A DNA stretch of 64,000 nt from Fagopyrum homotropicum (GCA_033239125.1 BSWB01000003.1:130562320-130626319), one strand, 5' to 3'. Counted from the stretch's first letter, positions 47,290-59,590 are shown. Numbers and translations: made by a program. The notes: generated by a model from the sequence alone, not told the origin.

Positions 47290-48445
47290 GATATCCCTCT
47301 TCATTGACTTATCGCCGACGGTTTCAATTCCTCCACACCACCGCCTTATATCCAAAACCAACTATAGAAGGAAAGACCCTAATCTCTCTTCCCTTCTCCG
47401 GCGATAACTTCGGTTCCTCCACATCACCACTTCTTCATCTCCTTTCTCCACCTAGTTTTCTTGTTTCGGAGACAACCGCCCGTTCTTTTTCTTTGTTTCG
47501 AGGAAACCCCTCTTTCCCCTTGTAAACAAAGGCAACCTCTGGTTTCAAAACACTTCTTCTCTCCAACGATTCAAAATCCTTCGTCGCAAATCTCTTTGTT
47601 CCGTTTGACTCCTTTATTTTCTCTCAACAAAAAAAAAAAAATTATAAAAAAAGGGAAACAAACTTAAGTTGGCTTTGCAGGTAGGTTTTTAGTCCGTTTA
47701 GTGAAAAAAAAATAATCAAGGTAATGAAAAAATAAGTGTGGTTCTCTTTGTCTAATGAAAACAAAACCGCTTTATGTTTACGAGAAACCCTCGTTCTTTT
47801 TATGGCTAGCCGACCGTCGTTGGATTACGACACCAGAATCATCGAAAAATGACAATTATGTTTGAATGAGCTATAAGGCTCAACCCTCGACCAAGTCTTG
47901 GTACGTAGTTTCATCTAGATTCTTATCTAGCGTCAAACAAATAAAAAGGTGGTTGACCCCTGTGTTTTACAATGTCGCCTTGAATCATTAACCATAAAAA
48001 ATTTTACAAAAAATTTCTTCCTCGAAAATCTTTAATCATTGTATGTTAAGATTCAAGTGTTTGGCTGTGTCGTTTTCTTAGTTTCGTGCATTTTACGGTG
48101 GCGTGTCGAGTGGTTTGTCTAGAAGAGGGCGTGACTTTGTGATCGACTCTTGATGGCTCTGTTGCGGGTCCAAATCTCAGGTGTCCACAATTGTTCTCCA
48201 TACTTACTACTTGTGTACTTCCTTCGAAGACGAACGTTGTGCTCACCGCTTCCGTTTGACTGAATCATACTACTTTCCCTTGAAGATCTCTTTCCATGTT
48301 TCTTGATGTATATTTGTGTGTTTTCATTTTCTTTTATTGTGGTTCTCCATGACTGTTGCCGTCTGTCAATCGTTTTCGACCCTTCAATCTACTAGACGTC
48401 GTGCCCTCTATTGTATCGAACTGTTTTCCATTATAAAAAATAAAT
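47290..48445 (+). mobile_element. Relative of the 23.8-26.0 kb retroposed unit
   Basis: The segment at about 48040-48445 aligns on the plus strand with the minus strand of 23790-24190. Shared strings include TTTGTGATCGACTC, CTCAGGTGTCCACA/CTGAGGTGTCCACA, GTGTACTTCCTTCGAAGA and ATGACTGTTGCCGTCTG/ATGACGGTGAGTCCGTCTG. The end TTTTCCATTAT is followed by a short A-rich tail. A CT-rich, leader-like block at 47290-47630 may be its 5' part. No flanking duplication was found and no reverse transcriptase is present. Confidence 0.6.
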
Positions 48446-49440
48446 ATATTAGTTTTCCCTTTTTATTTTTTAGAGAACCTTGAAATGTTTGAAGTATGCA
48501 TGAAATGACACCTAACTAAGTCATCCTCGGTGCGACTCTTTGTGTTAACAGTTTCACCTGAACATCAAATCATACAATATTGAACAGTAACAAAAAGAAA
48601 TGATGATTCACGAGTTTAATAACTTGATAGCACATACTCTATTCAACATCTTTGAGATGATGATTAAGTTGGACTGTCTTCGGTTTTGCAATTTTAAAAT
48701 GTAATTTCATATATGTGTGGTTGTACGCTACTTATCACTTCCAAGATTCAGACTTTGGCTCTTTCTAATGTCTTACTAATATTTCTCTTGGCTCGAGATA
48801 TACGTCTGTTATATGAACCACGGCTCAAGGTACCTACATATACATTCTGCTCCCATCATTTTTACCGTTTTATAACATAACAATATATTGCAAAACTTTA
48901 GTCATATCTTTTTTATTTTTGAAAAAAGATTGCAATGTGACTAAAAAGTAAAAGTTGTTTTTCATATAAATTACTAATTTTATAAATAAAAGTTGGGTTA
49001 AATAAGTTCTTTTTACTCTAGACAAAAGGAATTAGAATGTATATTTACTAAATGAGTTTATGTTATAGGTCGGTACTCTTAATAGGGTAATAGTGGTAAA
49101 AGATATAATTAGTTATTTTATCCTATTTTATATGAAAAATAAATGATTATTTGTTCAAAACTAAACCATATATTCTCATATTTTTAAGAATTTTACACTT
49201 TATTTAAATGGTATATTGTTATTGTGGAGAAAAAACACTAATAATTCCACATCAACAAAATAAAATATATTGGTTTATAAAAATATTAAAAAATAGATTA
49301 CTAAATTATGATTCATATTAAATAGACAAAAGTCTTTTCGAATATTGTTTTGTTAATGATTTTTGGAAATATAAAATTATCACCCGTATTTGTTCCAAAA
49401 TGTAGAAATATCAAAGTGATATTAAAAAACGAAAAAGCTA
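48446..49440. other. AT-rich spacer
   Basis: Nothing recognised. Confidence 0.5.
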
Positions 49441-49449
49441 TATGCATGG

Positions 49450-50085
49450 GGTTCCATTTTACTAACGCCAAATACAACCGTCGTCCGAGGGCGCCCAGTG
49501 GACGCTAGTGCAAGAAGAAGGCGCTCAATTTTTTTCTTTTGAAACCTGCTATATTAAAAAAATATGAAAAAAGATTTGACGTTTCAAATTTTCAATTTCC
49601 ACTTCTTCCAAAAGGACTACAACTTCTTCCTTACACCTTTCTCTATCTTTCACTTCTCCAATTTGTAGCGATTTCAACTTCTTCCGTTTATATCTTCTGT
49701 ATAACTCAAATTTGGGGTATCAGTTTCAATGTCCCAAACCATGTGGCAACCATTTGTAACACCTCATCACGTAACCCTTCCCGCCTCACGTACGTGAAAC
49801 TGCACCGTCATTCCTCCACCTTCTTCTCCGTCAGCGTTGTCGTCTGCATCTTGGTCCTTCAACTTTCGCCGGCCCCTTTTTCCCCGTTTATCAACTATTC
49901 ACATCGTTTTCGGTGTTTCTCTTCCATGTTGCCATTTGATTTCAACAACGACAATTTTTGGAAAACTAGGTCTAAAACCGGCGCCCAGTTTTTTCTCCAT
50001 TTTTCCTTTTCAATTTTATAAATTAAAAAAAGGGGGAAAAATCCGGCGCCCGTTAAGCGTTGTCGGATGGCGAGTTATTTTGACA
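49450..50085. other. CT-rich block bounded by GGCGCC-bearing imperfect inverted ends
   Basis: The left edge (AACGCC, CAACCGTCGTCC, GAGGGCGCC) and the right edge, read in reverse (CTCGCCATCC, GACAACGC, ACGGGCGCC), resemble each other. Between them is a pyrimidine-rich stretch with a 160-codon plus-strand open frame (49539-50021) of unknown identity and very hydrophobic, Phe/Ser-rich composition. It may be a small transposon carrying a gene leader, but no target duplication was found. Confidence 0.3.
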
Positions 50086-50099
50086 TTATTAAATCAAGA

Positions 50100-52030
50100 T
50101 CATTGTATATAGCATGCCCCTTAAAAAAGACCCGAATAAAATTTGCCTAAAATAGATTTTGGGAAAACTTTAAAAACTTCTTGTGTTTTTTCCAAAATCA
50201 GGGAGGCCATTTGAATTTCGCAAAAATAGTATTTTTGAAAATTTTGTTAAAGATATTAAGGTTTAACTAGGTCTTTTATCACTATTGTTCTGTTAAAAGT
50301 ACATATAATATAAATTCATTTAGTATACCCCTATTTAACTCAATTATTTTATCAAGGGAGAATTATATATATGGTAAAATTAGAGGGGTCTACAAAACAG
50401 AGTCTTTTTAACGCAATTCTTTCATATTTTTCCTATAGATTTTTTTGAAGCAATTGGTTTACTAGGCTTTTGTTAGTTTATAGTTTATTTTCGGCTTTAT
50501 TTTTTAACGGCTTTATATCAATAATCATATAAGATTGTTTACTTAGAGATATTTTTAAGGTTTATTTTATTTTAAAAGACACTTATTCCCCTAAAAAATT
50601 ATAGAATAATGTTGAATACCCAAAGATGATGAGAGAATATCGGGATGGAAAAGGACAAGACCATAATTAGGTTTTAAACAAAAGTAAACTCATCTAAACA
50701 AAAATAAGCTTGATCTGCGAAGTTTATTTTTGACTGACTTATAAACCCATACTAATGTAACTCCCGTGTCAAGGCATGGATATAATTTTATATTTCAATG
50801 GGTAAACGAATTGTTTAAATTTATTTTAAAAAATTGATGTATCATAATAATTTTTTTAATTAATCAAAAGAAAAATTAAAATTTTATTATAAAATTATTA
50901 TAATTTTAGATAAACAAGTTCAATTAAAAAAGGATTATCTTAGGGGTCTTTAAGATTTTAAATATTATCTTTAACAAAACGAGGAAGATGTAATATTTAT
51001 ACTATAATAACAATTTATATACCAAATCATCTTATAAATAGAAAGTAAATAAAAATTCCAAAAAAAAATGATAAGAATATTTTTTGAAGATTGTGATAAG
51101 AATAAAAATAGAAATAATATATTTATTACTATATCAATGGTTTTTTTTTATTTAGTTGTTAATCAGTACAATTATAAAACAAAAATACACGAGAATATAA
51201 CATGTGACGCAAGTGTTTTTTGTTTTTATATATGTATATAGATAAACCCATTGATAAATAAATCAACCCCAAATAAACACTCACAAAAATTAAACTAAAG
51301 ATTTATAAACTAAATAATACACAAATAAACTGCAAGTAAACAAAATCTTAATTAATCGAGAGGGTTTATTTTTTTATGAAAATGAACTAGTCTCCTTTTA
51401 GTTTTAAGAAAATAGTGGTGTTAACTCTTTTAATTAACGTGATAACGTTTCCAAAAACTACAGAAATACATATAATGAAGAGATGACGAAATAGGGAGAT
51501 TCATAGGAGCCTTTGGAGAATACTAGGCATCCAATTTCGTAGTAAAGGATTTAAATTATTATTTTGTTGAAATTTTGTACAAGTACAAAGGAAAATACAA
51601 CTAAGATAGCATCATTTAAAAAGGGAATTAATAGATTCTTTTAAAATTGTCCAATATTGTGCAAATTTCATCTAAAATAAAAAGTATATTATTTTTATTT
51701 TAAAAAATATAAAAAAAGTAACTAGGTGAGTTGTTTCTGTATTTTTTTCAAAATCACTATAAATTAATTAGATAATATCTTATATTAAAAATCACTATGA
51801 AAATTAATATCTTATATATTGTTACCTTTTAATTATGGATGCATTTTTCAAAATAAATAGGTAATTTAAAAAACTATTGAGTGGGTCAACTACTCTCGTA
51901 AGTCAACGACCCATATAACTGTAGGTCAACGATCCGAATAATTTTAGGTCAACAACCTATATAACAAATATTAATCTGAAATGAATAAGAACTATACTTG
52001 AACGTAGCCAAAATGTCTTATACTTTAATT
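50100..52030. other. AT-rich spacer with a decayed Helitron-like end
   Basis: At 50750-50780 the minus strand reads CCATGCCTTGACACGGGAG, then TTACATTAGT. This resembles the hairpin-plus-CTAGT Helitron end with the final C changed to T. No gene. Confidence 0.35.
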
Positions 52031-52119
52031 TTACCGAAAGACCTAAAAGACCTATAATGTGGGATTTGTTTGATATTCAAACTCTCAATTTATACAACTT
52101 CTCAAATTATCAAACACGC

Positions 52120-52650
52120 AAAAAACGAAAAGAAGAAAAAGCTAGTTACAACCAAGGCAAATAAAAACCCCAAGGAATTGATTTTCGAACTTGGAAACCT
52201 TGTTTCGTTGCACTTGAGGAAAGATAGGTTTCCGAAGAAGCGAAAGTCCAAGTTTTCATCAAGAGGAGATAAACCATTTAAGGTTCTACGCAAGGTTGGC
52301 AACAACACTTATGTATAAGAGCTTCTGGAGGACTATGGCGTGAGTCCTACGTTCAATGTAGGATATCTAAGTCCCTTTGTGTCAACTGTCAAGTGATGAA
52401 CATGGTGATAATTCGATGACGAATCCTTTCAAGAAGAGGAGTATGATGAGGATCATCCCCAACAACCCCTACTACTCAAGGACCAATCACTAGATCAAGG
52501 GTAATGGCAATCAAAGAGAAGGAGTATAAATCATCACCTACAAGTCCTACCATTGAAGGATCAATCACTAGATCAAAAGCAAGAGCCATTCAAGAAGAGG
52601 TTTCTAGCTTGTTGGTGTCTTTACTCCGAAGGAGACCGTTTATGATCTTT
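52120..52650 (+). pseudogene. Ty3/gypsy integrase C-terminus and polyprotein tail
   Basis: Encodes ELIFELGNLVSLHLRKDRFP, KKRKSKFSSRGDKPFKVLRK, then a stop, then ELLEDYGVSPTFNVGYLSPF. This is the GPF-type C-terminal segment of a plant Ty3/gypsy integrase. A linker with two copies of the ITRS(R/K) motif follows (about 52480-52610), as is common at the end of such polyproteins. No upstream RT or integrase core is present. Confidence 0.85.
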
Positions 52651-52659
52651 TTGTGTCTA

Positions 52660-53461
52660 AGTCTTCTTTAGTCACATTAATGACTATAGAGGCAATGTCA
52701 TGCATGCCATGCACCTGTAAGGATGGAAATGAAGACAAGAGTTGAAGCTTTTGGAGCGTCTAAGTTATTTTATGATACATTTTATTACCTTTAAGCTCTA
52801 GACATGCATTCTAAAGGTAGTTTTTTCTTTTATTTTTAGGATTATTTTTATTCTTTTAGATGAAGGCTTTTAAGGCTATAGAAGGCCTCCCCCTACACGT
52901 TTTTAGGTAGATTATTTCAGCCAACTTTCGAGAGATACTCGTTACTTCATCCATGAAGTTTTCGTTTTATTCATTCCAATTCAATAAAAAAAAATAGAGC
53001 TTTTGATTGAATCGTTGTGAGTCCTTGATATATTGTTCTTGTGTGTTTAATCTCCTTAGAGATTGGTGCTCCTATTCGATTCTATTCCCTCCTTGTGCTT
53101 GTCTCGATTTAATGATTGTGTAAGGTTGAAGAAGGAAAGGTTAAGGTAATTCATTATTTGGGTTTTGATCCAATCGATCAAGGTTCTAGTAAGTATATCT
53201 TGGTTCTTCTTGACCTATATTTCATCATATCATCCATCCCATCTTCTTCTCTAATCTCGCCATCCATCGATATATCTCGCCCCTTTCTTTCTTTTGTCTT
53301 TCACAAATTTTGATACATAACCTCATCTATCTCAGTCGAGATTTCCAGCCGAGATTCGTCATCTTGAAGGTTTTCAAGGACTTCTTATCTAGATCCGTTA
53401 TTGCGGCCTCAACCCCGCATCAGAGGGAGTGAGCATGTGTAGCCCATACTTAGTTTCAACA
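52660..53461 (+). repeat. Probable LTR following the integrase remnant
   Basis: Follows the polyprotein tail. It has an AATAAA at 52983, a T/A-rich promoter-like part near 52870 (GGCTATAGAAGGCCTCCCCC) and an end at TTTCAACA, followed by ATCGGATGGTGTCAGAGG, which resembles a methionine-tRNA primer site (TGGTATCAGAGC). LTR ends were not matched to a partner copy. Confidence 0.45.
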
Positions 53462-53469
53462 ATCGGATG

Positions 53470-54525
53470 GTGTCAGAGGTACTTTGTTGTAGTTGAATCT
53501 TGATCATTCATACTGGCTTGAATGAATTTTGACCAAGTCGACTACTTCAGCCGGAATCGCATAATTGTAGAGCAGTAATGGGTGATTTATCCTGAGGGTC
53601 TAATGGTTTTGTCATGGCCATAATATTAAGGGTTGGTAGTGTGAGAAATTCCTTGGTCATATTGGTAGTTGTGCCTTCTTATTAACTTCATCCTTGAGAT
53701 ATATCTTGTTGTGATCAAGTGACAAAGAAGGAGTCTTGGAATATATACTCGCATTACTACTTTCCTTATTTATGTTTGAGGGAAGTGCACTTTTTGGAAT
53801 TTTAGTGTCAATTATTATATGTGGTTGGTTGAAATATACAATGTTAGTTATAACCATATCATGAGTATGGGGAGGAGGATTAGGGAAAGGAACACCAATC
53901 TGGTTGATTTCATCATATTAAGGAGTTGGCGGATCATCGTGGGTATCAGGCTCTCAGCCAGACACATTAGTCTAACAATCGATTGATTGAAGTCCAATGG
54001 GCGGAGGAATGGTGTAGTACTCGGGTTGAATGGGTGATCCAAAGTTGTTCGTTCATTGAATCCCTCTACCTCGGTGCGTGTCTATGCCATTTATCGCATT
54101 TCGACTTATGGAATTGGGTTGTAATAGTGTTTGTATGCATCACCCAATGTTTGTGGAGCTCCTTGTTGATGGCAACTTTAGAGGCTAATATGACATTACC
54201 ACTCTATTTTTCTTTCAAGGGCAAGCTCAATACGTTGTTCGATAATCTTGAGTTCTACGGCTAATTATTTCATTTGTTGTTGCATTAATTCCTTGACCTC
54301 AACTTTCCAATTTCTTGCCTTAGGAGGTGCATATGTCTAATAGGCATGTAGATTGAGTTGATCACTCATGAGAATCTAGCATCTCCATTCAGACTCATTT
54401 CTTCAATGTTGAAATTTAGGATGCCTAAAAAATGGAAATAACTTTAAACCAAAAATAACGTTCCAAAGTAATAAGTCAAAAAAAAATCTAAGCCTTCCCC
54501 GTCAACAATGCCAATTTGATAAGTG
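53470..54525 (-). pseudogene. Second Ty3/gypsy remnant: gag and primer site
   Basis: On the minus strand, TTGGCATTGTTGACGGGGAAG (plus ~54497-54517) matches the TTGGCGCCGTTGCCGGGGA primer-site text common in plant Ty3/gypsy elements, with few changes. Downstream on that strand is an interrupted frame with YAPPKARNWKVEVKELMQQQ and IIEQRIELALERKIEW, gag-like in position and composition. It is heavily decayed. It points away from the integrase remnant at 52120, so the two are separate elements. Confidence 0.5.
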
Positions 54526-55620
54526 CTGAAGTGTAAACTCCAAGTCTTGCAAATATTTACAAGACCGGTTGTAATATAGAGGGTCATGTTCGAACATAGG
54601 GAAGACGATGTCTTACTTTGACAAATTAATTAAGAAACAAAAATCAAACATTGGAGTAAAGGAAAGATATATAGATACAAAAGATCAATGTAAGAAGACA
54701 AAAACCGAGGATCACAAGGGGAGGTCGTCCGACAGGTAAGAGGTCGACCAAGTCAAAAATTGTTTTTAACTACTAGAGGACTATAAGGGAATGAACAGAG
54801 AGAATCGGAGAAAAATCCTAGACTGAGATAGGGTAGGTCGTCCGACCTTCTCTGGCAAATTGCTTGACTAGATCGTAAAACATTTTATAAGTAAAGACAA
54901 AGAAGAGGGATAAAGGTCGGATATTTAGAATGTTCGAAACCAGACTAGAGGATGATAAGAGCCAAACAATAGATAAAAAAAGGTAAAACATTTCAAATCT
55001 GGATCACCAGAACATGCACATAATAGATCCCAAATGGCAATTCCATAATGTCACAAGTATGCTAGAGTTATGTAAAGACAACATCGTTGATTGTCACTTC
55101 GTGGTGAGGTCATTGTTTGCGGTACATTGAAGTTGTCACCATGATTGCCACATTGCACCCAAGATGGTCGTTGATTCAACACATCGAACGGAGCAATGAG
55201 GTGTGAGGACTCCATTGTCACTTCGAGTCAAGGTCACCCTTTATAGAAAATATAGTATAAACAATACTACCATAACTCATATAAATACAAGCACTGCATA
55301 GAATATAATCCAATGTTATAGATCAAGCATGTCGGGATCACCAGACCCTAGAACAAGGAGAGATTACTCACATCTACCTCAAAATAATTGAACAAAGTAT
55401 TTTATTGATCGAAAGCAAAGGTCGTCATCCGATGGAGTAGGTGTTGTACGACCTACAAAGGTGAAGTCGAACGAAAGCTTCGTCAAAACACATTGAACTT
55501 TGCAAGTTTGCAAGTTTAGGTGCCGTACTACAGTTTCAGCGATTCCAGTATTCTTTATCATGCAAGTTTAGCAAAATTAATTGTCTACCTCTCACTACAA
55601 AAGCTAAAAGGAAGGTGACC
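54526..55620 (-). repeat. Putative LTR of the second Ty3/gypsy remnant
   Basis: Lies where the 5' LTR should be, ending (minus) in CAGCACTTATCA just before the primer site. It contains repeated GTCGTCCGAC words (near 54727 and 54838). The outer end was not located. Confidence 0.35.
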
Positions 55621-55639
55621 TCCGACCCATGCCAATATA

Positions 55640-57230
55640 GTGATCGATGTGTAATTATGTTTGAATATTTGTTTTTATGATTGGATATATGAATGTTTGA
55701 ATGGATAATTGGAAATTTAGTCGATTTTGTTCGTTTTTAAGCAAGATACAAACAAATACAGTTTTGTGCAAATGGTAAAGGGTAACTTTAAACAAATTTT
55801 GGGTCTAGCAGGATTGGTCTCATCCTGACCGAAATAAACCCGACAGGATTCAATTTAAAATACGGTCCGTTTCGATCTCATTCTATAGCGAAAATGAGAC
55901 GTAAAATCACTACATTCCCGTGTCATCACATCTCGTTCCCGCGCGTATAAAGATTGGTTGTTACTAAAATGAAACACTAAAATGATAAATTTGGATGTAT
56001 ATTTTGAGTGACGTAGACACCCCAAGTTGATTGAGAATTGGAGAGTAGTGATTTATTTGAGGTTAATATATAAGACGAAGGCGTGAAAACATGCATTTGT
56101 AAATGGTATGGGCAAGGAGGATTAATAGAAGAAGATACCCAGAGACGTACACTTGGTTAATATTATAAAACGGCGACGTATTCAAGAATGCCTGCCATGT
56201 TAATTCTTAGCTGTAAAAACACATTGAACTTTGCAATTTTCTGTTAGAAATCGATCTTTTCAACCTAACCGTCCATGCAAAATTACAAGGGGCTGCAGTG
56301 GGGCCCCCTCCCTTCCTACAATTTCACTATTTACATCTTAACCACTCTTCCCTTCCCTTTTACACTAAACTACCCTCAATTCACACTCTAAACTCTAAAC
56401 TCTAAACTCTATAGTATATTAACATAATACGAAAAAGTCTAAAAGACTCGGACACTATTCGAAATTTCCCTAAATTTTAAATTCGATAGTATATAAACTA
56501 TAAAATAATTAACGGCAAGAGGAACCTTTTATAATAAGTTAATTATTATATATTTATAATTAACGTGAAATACTTCTAGTTTAAGAGAAAATATGTTTTT
56601 AGTCATCTTCGCCATGGTACATCACTTATCGGCTAATACTCTGACTTGATCCTATCAACCTTTCATTTAAATCGAGAATAATTTTAAGAGTTATGACTTA
56701 ATTGTAACTGATAACTTTTTAAGTGTGGTTAATGAAAATTAGTTCTGAGTTTTTGGTTAACAAAATATTAAAATGATCCGCATCCGGCCAAATAAGTAAT
56801 AATATGCAATTTACAACTTATACTTATCCGGATTTTTCGCAATTGAAACAACGGTTAAACATTTGACACGTCAGTTTTGTTCTTATCTATAATTATCATT
56901 ATCTATACTCGCCATTAATACAAGAATTTTATGAAAATTCGACATGGGATAAGAAAGAAATTTAAATCTCCGGTGACTAAATAATATTACCTTTTTATAT
57001 TACACATACTTATTTATAATACTATTATTATATTTATATCATAAATAAATCATATTATACGTTTATAAATATCGGGATAAAAACTAATCCTGACAAATAA
57101 TTGCTTGATTATTTAAGTTATACATTTCCTTTGTAATTATATTTTCAGAAATATATAGTTGGGAATTATTTAGAAAATAAAAAATAAATTTGAATCATAC
57201 AGTAAATAAAAAAGATAAAATGTAGAGGGT
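55640..57230. other. AT-rich spacer
   Basis: A (TAAACTC)n heptamer run of three units lies near 56388-56410. A hAT-MITE-like fragment (GGATTGGTCTCATCCTGACC) is near 55810. No gene. Confidence 0.5.
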
Positions 57231-57290
57231 AAGACCGTAAAAAAAAGATTTAGAAGAAAGAGGAGGAGGAGGGCGGGTATCTTGGGAGTC

Positions 57291-57296
57291 ACGTGA
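57291..57296. promoter_or_regulatory. G-box, distal upstream region of the CRF gene
   Basis: CACGTG within GTCACGTGAG. A second ACGT core, CCACGTGG, is at about 57410. G-boxes bind bZIP and bHLH factors; whether these serve the gene about 1 kb away is inference. Confidence 0.35.
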
Positions 57297-57546
57297 GTGG
57301 CAACGCATTGTCCTAGGTAAAAAAAAAAAATCTGGACCGGTGAGTTGGCATCTCCGGCAGAGTAATCACATTGCTCCTTCCCAGGGACCCACCTTCCACA
57401 ACGTCACCTCCACGTGGCAACTTTCACTCTCTAAACTGTGTATGCGGCGTTTCGTCAAACTCCGGTGGCTTTCCCATATTCTTTCTCCGTCACCTCACCG
57501 CCTCTCTCTCTCTCTCTGTTGCTTTTTTTTAGTAGGCCCTACTGCA

Positions 57547-57582
57547 TAAAATAAAAAAATAAAAAAATAAAAAAATAAAAAA
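57547..57582. repeat. (TAAAAAA)n microsatellite
   Basis: About five units. Confidence 0.85.
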
Positions 57583-58082
57583 TGCGCTGATATTTTTACT
57601 TTCTCAAAAGTAATAAATAAAAAGGCTGTATTCACCATATATATTTTTTCAATGTAAAACATTTTTTTGAAGTCGGCAATTTAACAATTAAAAAAGTTTT
57701 TTTAATTTTCTTTAAACAATAAAAGTTTACTTACTTTATTTGGTGAGTAAGATTTCTTTTCTAATTTATGAAATTTAAATCGAATTTTCTGAGGTCTATA
57801 ATTTTTGTGTAGGAAAAATGAATCCATCAAGGTAAATAATTGGGGTCAGATACGAAAGAAGCAGGGCTGTAAATTCATTAAAATTGAAGGTAATTCATTA
57901 ATCACAGAATTATGTGTATTGCAAGCTAATACAAATATTCCAAATATACCCATACAATGACACAAACGCGAAAAACATAATGATCAGTACTTAGCAGGAG
58001 CCGGGGGGGAAATAAATAAATAAATAATAATAATAATATTTAGTATATTAAAAAAAAGGAAAAAAGAATTGAAGGGAGGCAA

Positions 58083-58090
58083 TATAAAAG
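58083..58090 (+). promoter_or_regulatory. TATA box of the CRF gene
   Basis: TATAAAAG, 178 bp before the ATG. Transcription would start near 58113-58120, giving a CT-rich 5' UTR of about 150 bases. An upstream ATG at 58069 lies before the box and so would not be in the mRNA. Confidence 0.7.
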
Positions 58091-58267
58091 GAGAAATTGG
58101 GAAGAGCTCCCACCAAATCTTCCATTTTATTGACACAAGTCTGAGACAAGAGTGGGCCGCTCCTCTAATCTCCATTTCCTTTTCAAACTATACTGAATCT
58201 CTCTTCAATCTTTTCTTCTATATTCTCATACCCACTTTCTCTCTCAAATCTTTGATTTTGATCGGCC

Positions 58268-59233
58268 ATGGATGATGATTTTGCGCTTTTGTGTCCTGTT
58301 AAGTATACAGAGCACAGAAGAACCATCAAAAAGCACACTGCTTCCCGTTCTCCGGCGACCAAGGTCGTTCGAATCTCCGTTCTCGATAACGACGCTACCG
58401 ACTCCTCTAGCGACGAGGAGAGCGAGCTTTTTGGCCGCTACCGTCATAAGCGCTATTTCTCCGAGATCCTCATCTCCGACAGCCATGCTCCTGTCGCCGA
58501 TGCTTCTGCTGATAAGTTGGCTCGCCGGAAAGTGATACCGCCGCCTGCGGTTGGTACGGTCGCTGGAGGGAAGAAGTTCCGGGGAGTTCGGCGCCGTCCT
58601 TGGGGGAAATGGGCTGCCGAGATCCGAGACCCGGCCCGTCGGATGAGGCTCTGGCTGGGTACTTACGAGACCGCTGAAGAGGCCGCTAGAGTCTACGACA
58701 ACGCCGCTATTAAGCTTCGCGGCCCTGATGCTATTACCAACTTCACCGTCCCCCCGCCTTTACCGGCGAAGTTGCCGGAGCCTCATCCTTCTCCGACTTC
58801 CGTTCTCCGTTTCAAGAGCACGGCGTCCTGCTCCGAGGAGTCCGAACCGGTAACTACCCGGTCTGCTGAAGAGTCCGAACCGGCACCTACCCGGTCTGCT
58901 GAAGTGTCCGAACCGGCAACTACCCGGTTCGGAACAGTCCCGGTTGAGGAGGAGTCTGCAGAGTCGTCCACTTCATCGGCCGGCTATTTCCCGGTGACGG
59001 AGGAGCTCCCGCTGATGGAGGAATTCTTCAACTTCGAAGCACCTGAACCGCTTTTATTCGGGGATGATTCTCTACCCAATAGCGCATTTTTTGCGGACGA
59101 GCAATACGGGATGCTAGACAATGATTGTTGTTTGACGGAAATGCAGCTGGACCCAACCCCGTTGGGTAGGGAAATCGACAATTATTTTCAGGATTTTAAC
59201 GAGACGTTTACATTCGAGGGACTCATAGTTTGA
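58268..59233 (+). CDS. Cytokinin response factor, AP2/ERF transcription factor
   Basis: Single-exon gene for a 321-residue nuclear transcription factor. Residues 8-50 form the CRF domain (LCPVKYTEHRRTIKKH, then KVVRISVLDNDATDSSSDEE), which defines ERF group VI and mediates protein-protein contacts. Residues 103-160 are one AP2/ERF DNA-binding domain with RGVRRRPWGKWAAEIRDP, WLGTYETAEEAARVYDNAA and LRGPDAITNF. Residues 175-182 (SPTSVLRF) fit the putative MAP-kinase site of this group. Residues 189-222 hold three 11-residue SEP-x-x-TR repeats. The C-terminus is acidic and aromatic, a likely activation region. The ATG sits in GCCATGG, a good context. Relatives act in cytokinin and auxin crosstalk, leaf and vascular development and stress. 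Which CRF number it is cannot be decided here. Confidence 0.97.
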   Translation: MDDDFALLCPVKYTEHRRTIKKHTASRSPATKVVRISVLDNDATDSSSDEESELFGRYRHKRYFSEILISDSHAPVADASADKLARRKVIPPPAVGTVAGGKKFRGVRRRPWGKWAAEIRDPARRMRLWLGTYETAEEAARVYDNAAIKLRGPDAITNFTVPPPLPAKLPEPHPSPTSVLRFKSTASCSEESEPVTTRSAEESEPAPTRSAEVSEPATTRFGTVPVEEESAESSTSSAGYFPVTEELPLMEEFFNFEAPEPLLFGDDSLPNSAFFADEQYGMLDNDCCLTEMQLDPTPLGREIDNYFQDFNETFTFEGLIV

Positions 59234-59590
59234 TACAGTTTGGGACGTGTGCCGATAGATCAGCAAATTTTGTACCGGCGGGAGGAAAAACAGTTGTTAA
59301 AGAGAGAGAAAGAGTAATAATGTTATATTATTTTTTACCTAAAATTAATTATTAGTTTAAAAAGTTTGGGAGCTTTTATGGTAGAATAATTAATATAATG
59401 TACAATTAAGTTGATGGAATGGAAAATTGAAAAATAGAGTTATGTTGTTATAATTGTTTCCTTGTTATAGTGATTGATATATTTATTTGTGCCAATTAAT
59501 CTTTGTTAAATTGGTAAGAAAATGAAAGGGCTCTTGTACAGTGTACCTTGTACGTACTTAGTTTGTAGATGAAATGGCAACAGCTGTAGG
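59234..59590 (+). other. CRF 3' UTR and downstream region
   Basis: AT-rich, with AGTAATAATG and TGTTATATTATTT strings but no textbook AATAAA close to the stop, so the cleavage site is uncertain. Confidence 0.4.

Noticed and set aside
56388..56412. Telomere-like heptamer run
   Set aside because: The unit is TAAACTC-like rather than the plant CCCTAAA, with only three copies; it is a simple tandem repeat.
58069..58275. Upstream open frame overlapping the CRF start
   Set aside because: Its ATG lies before the TATA box at 58083, so it should not be in the mRNA.
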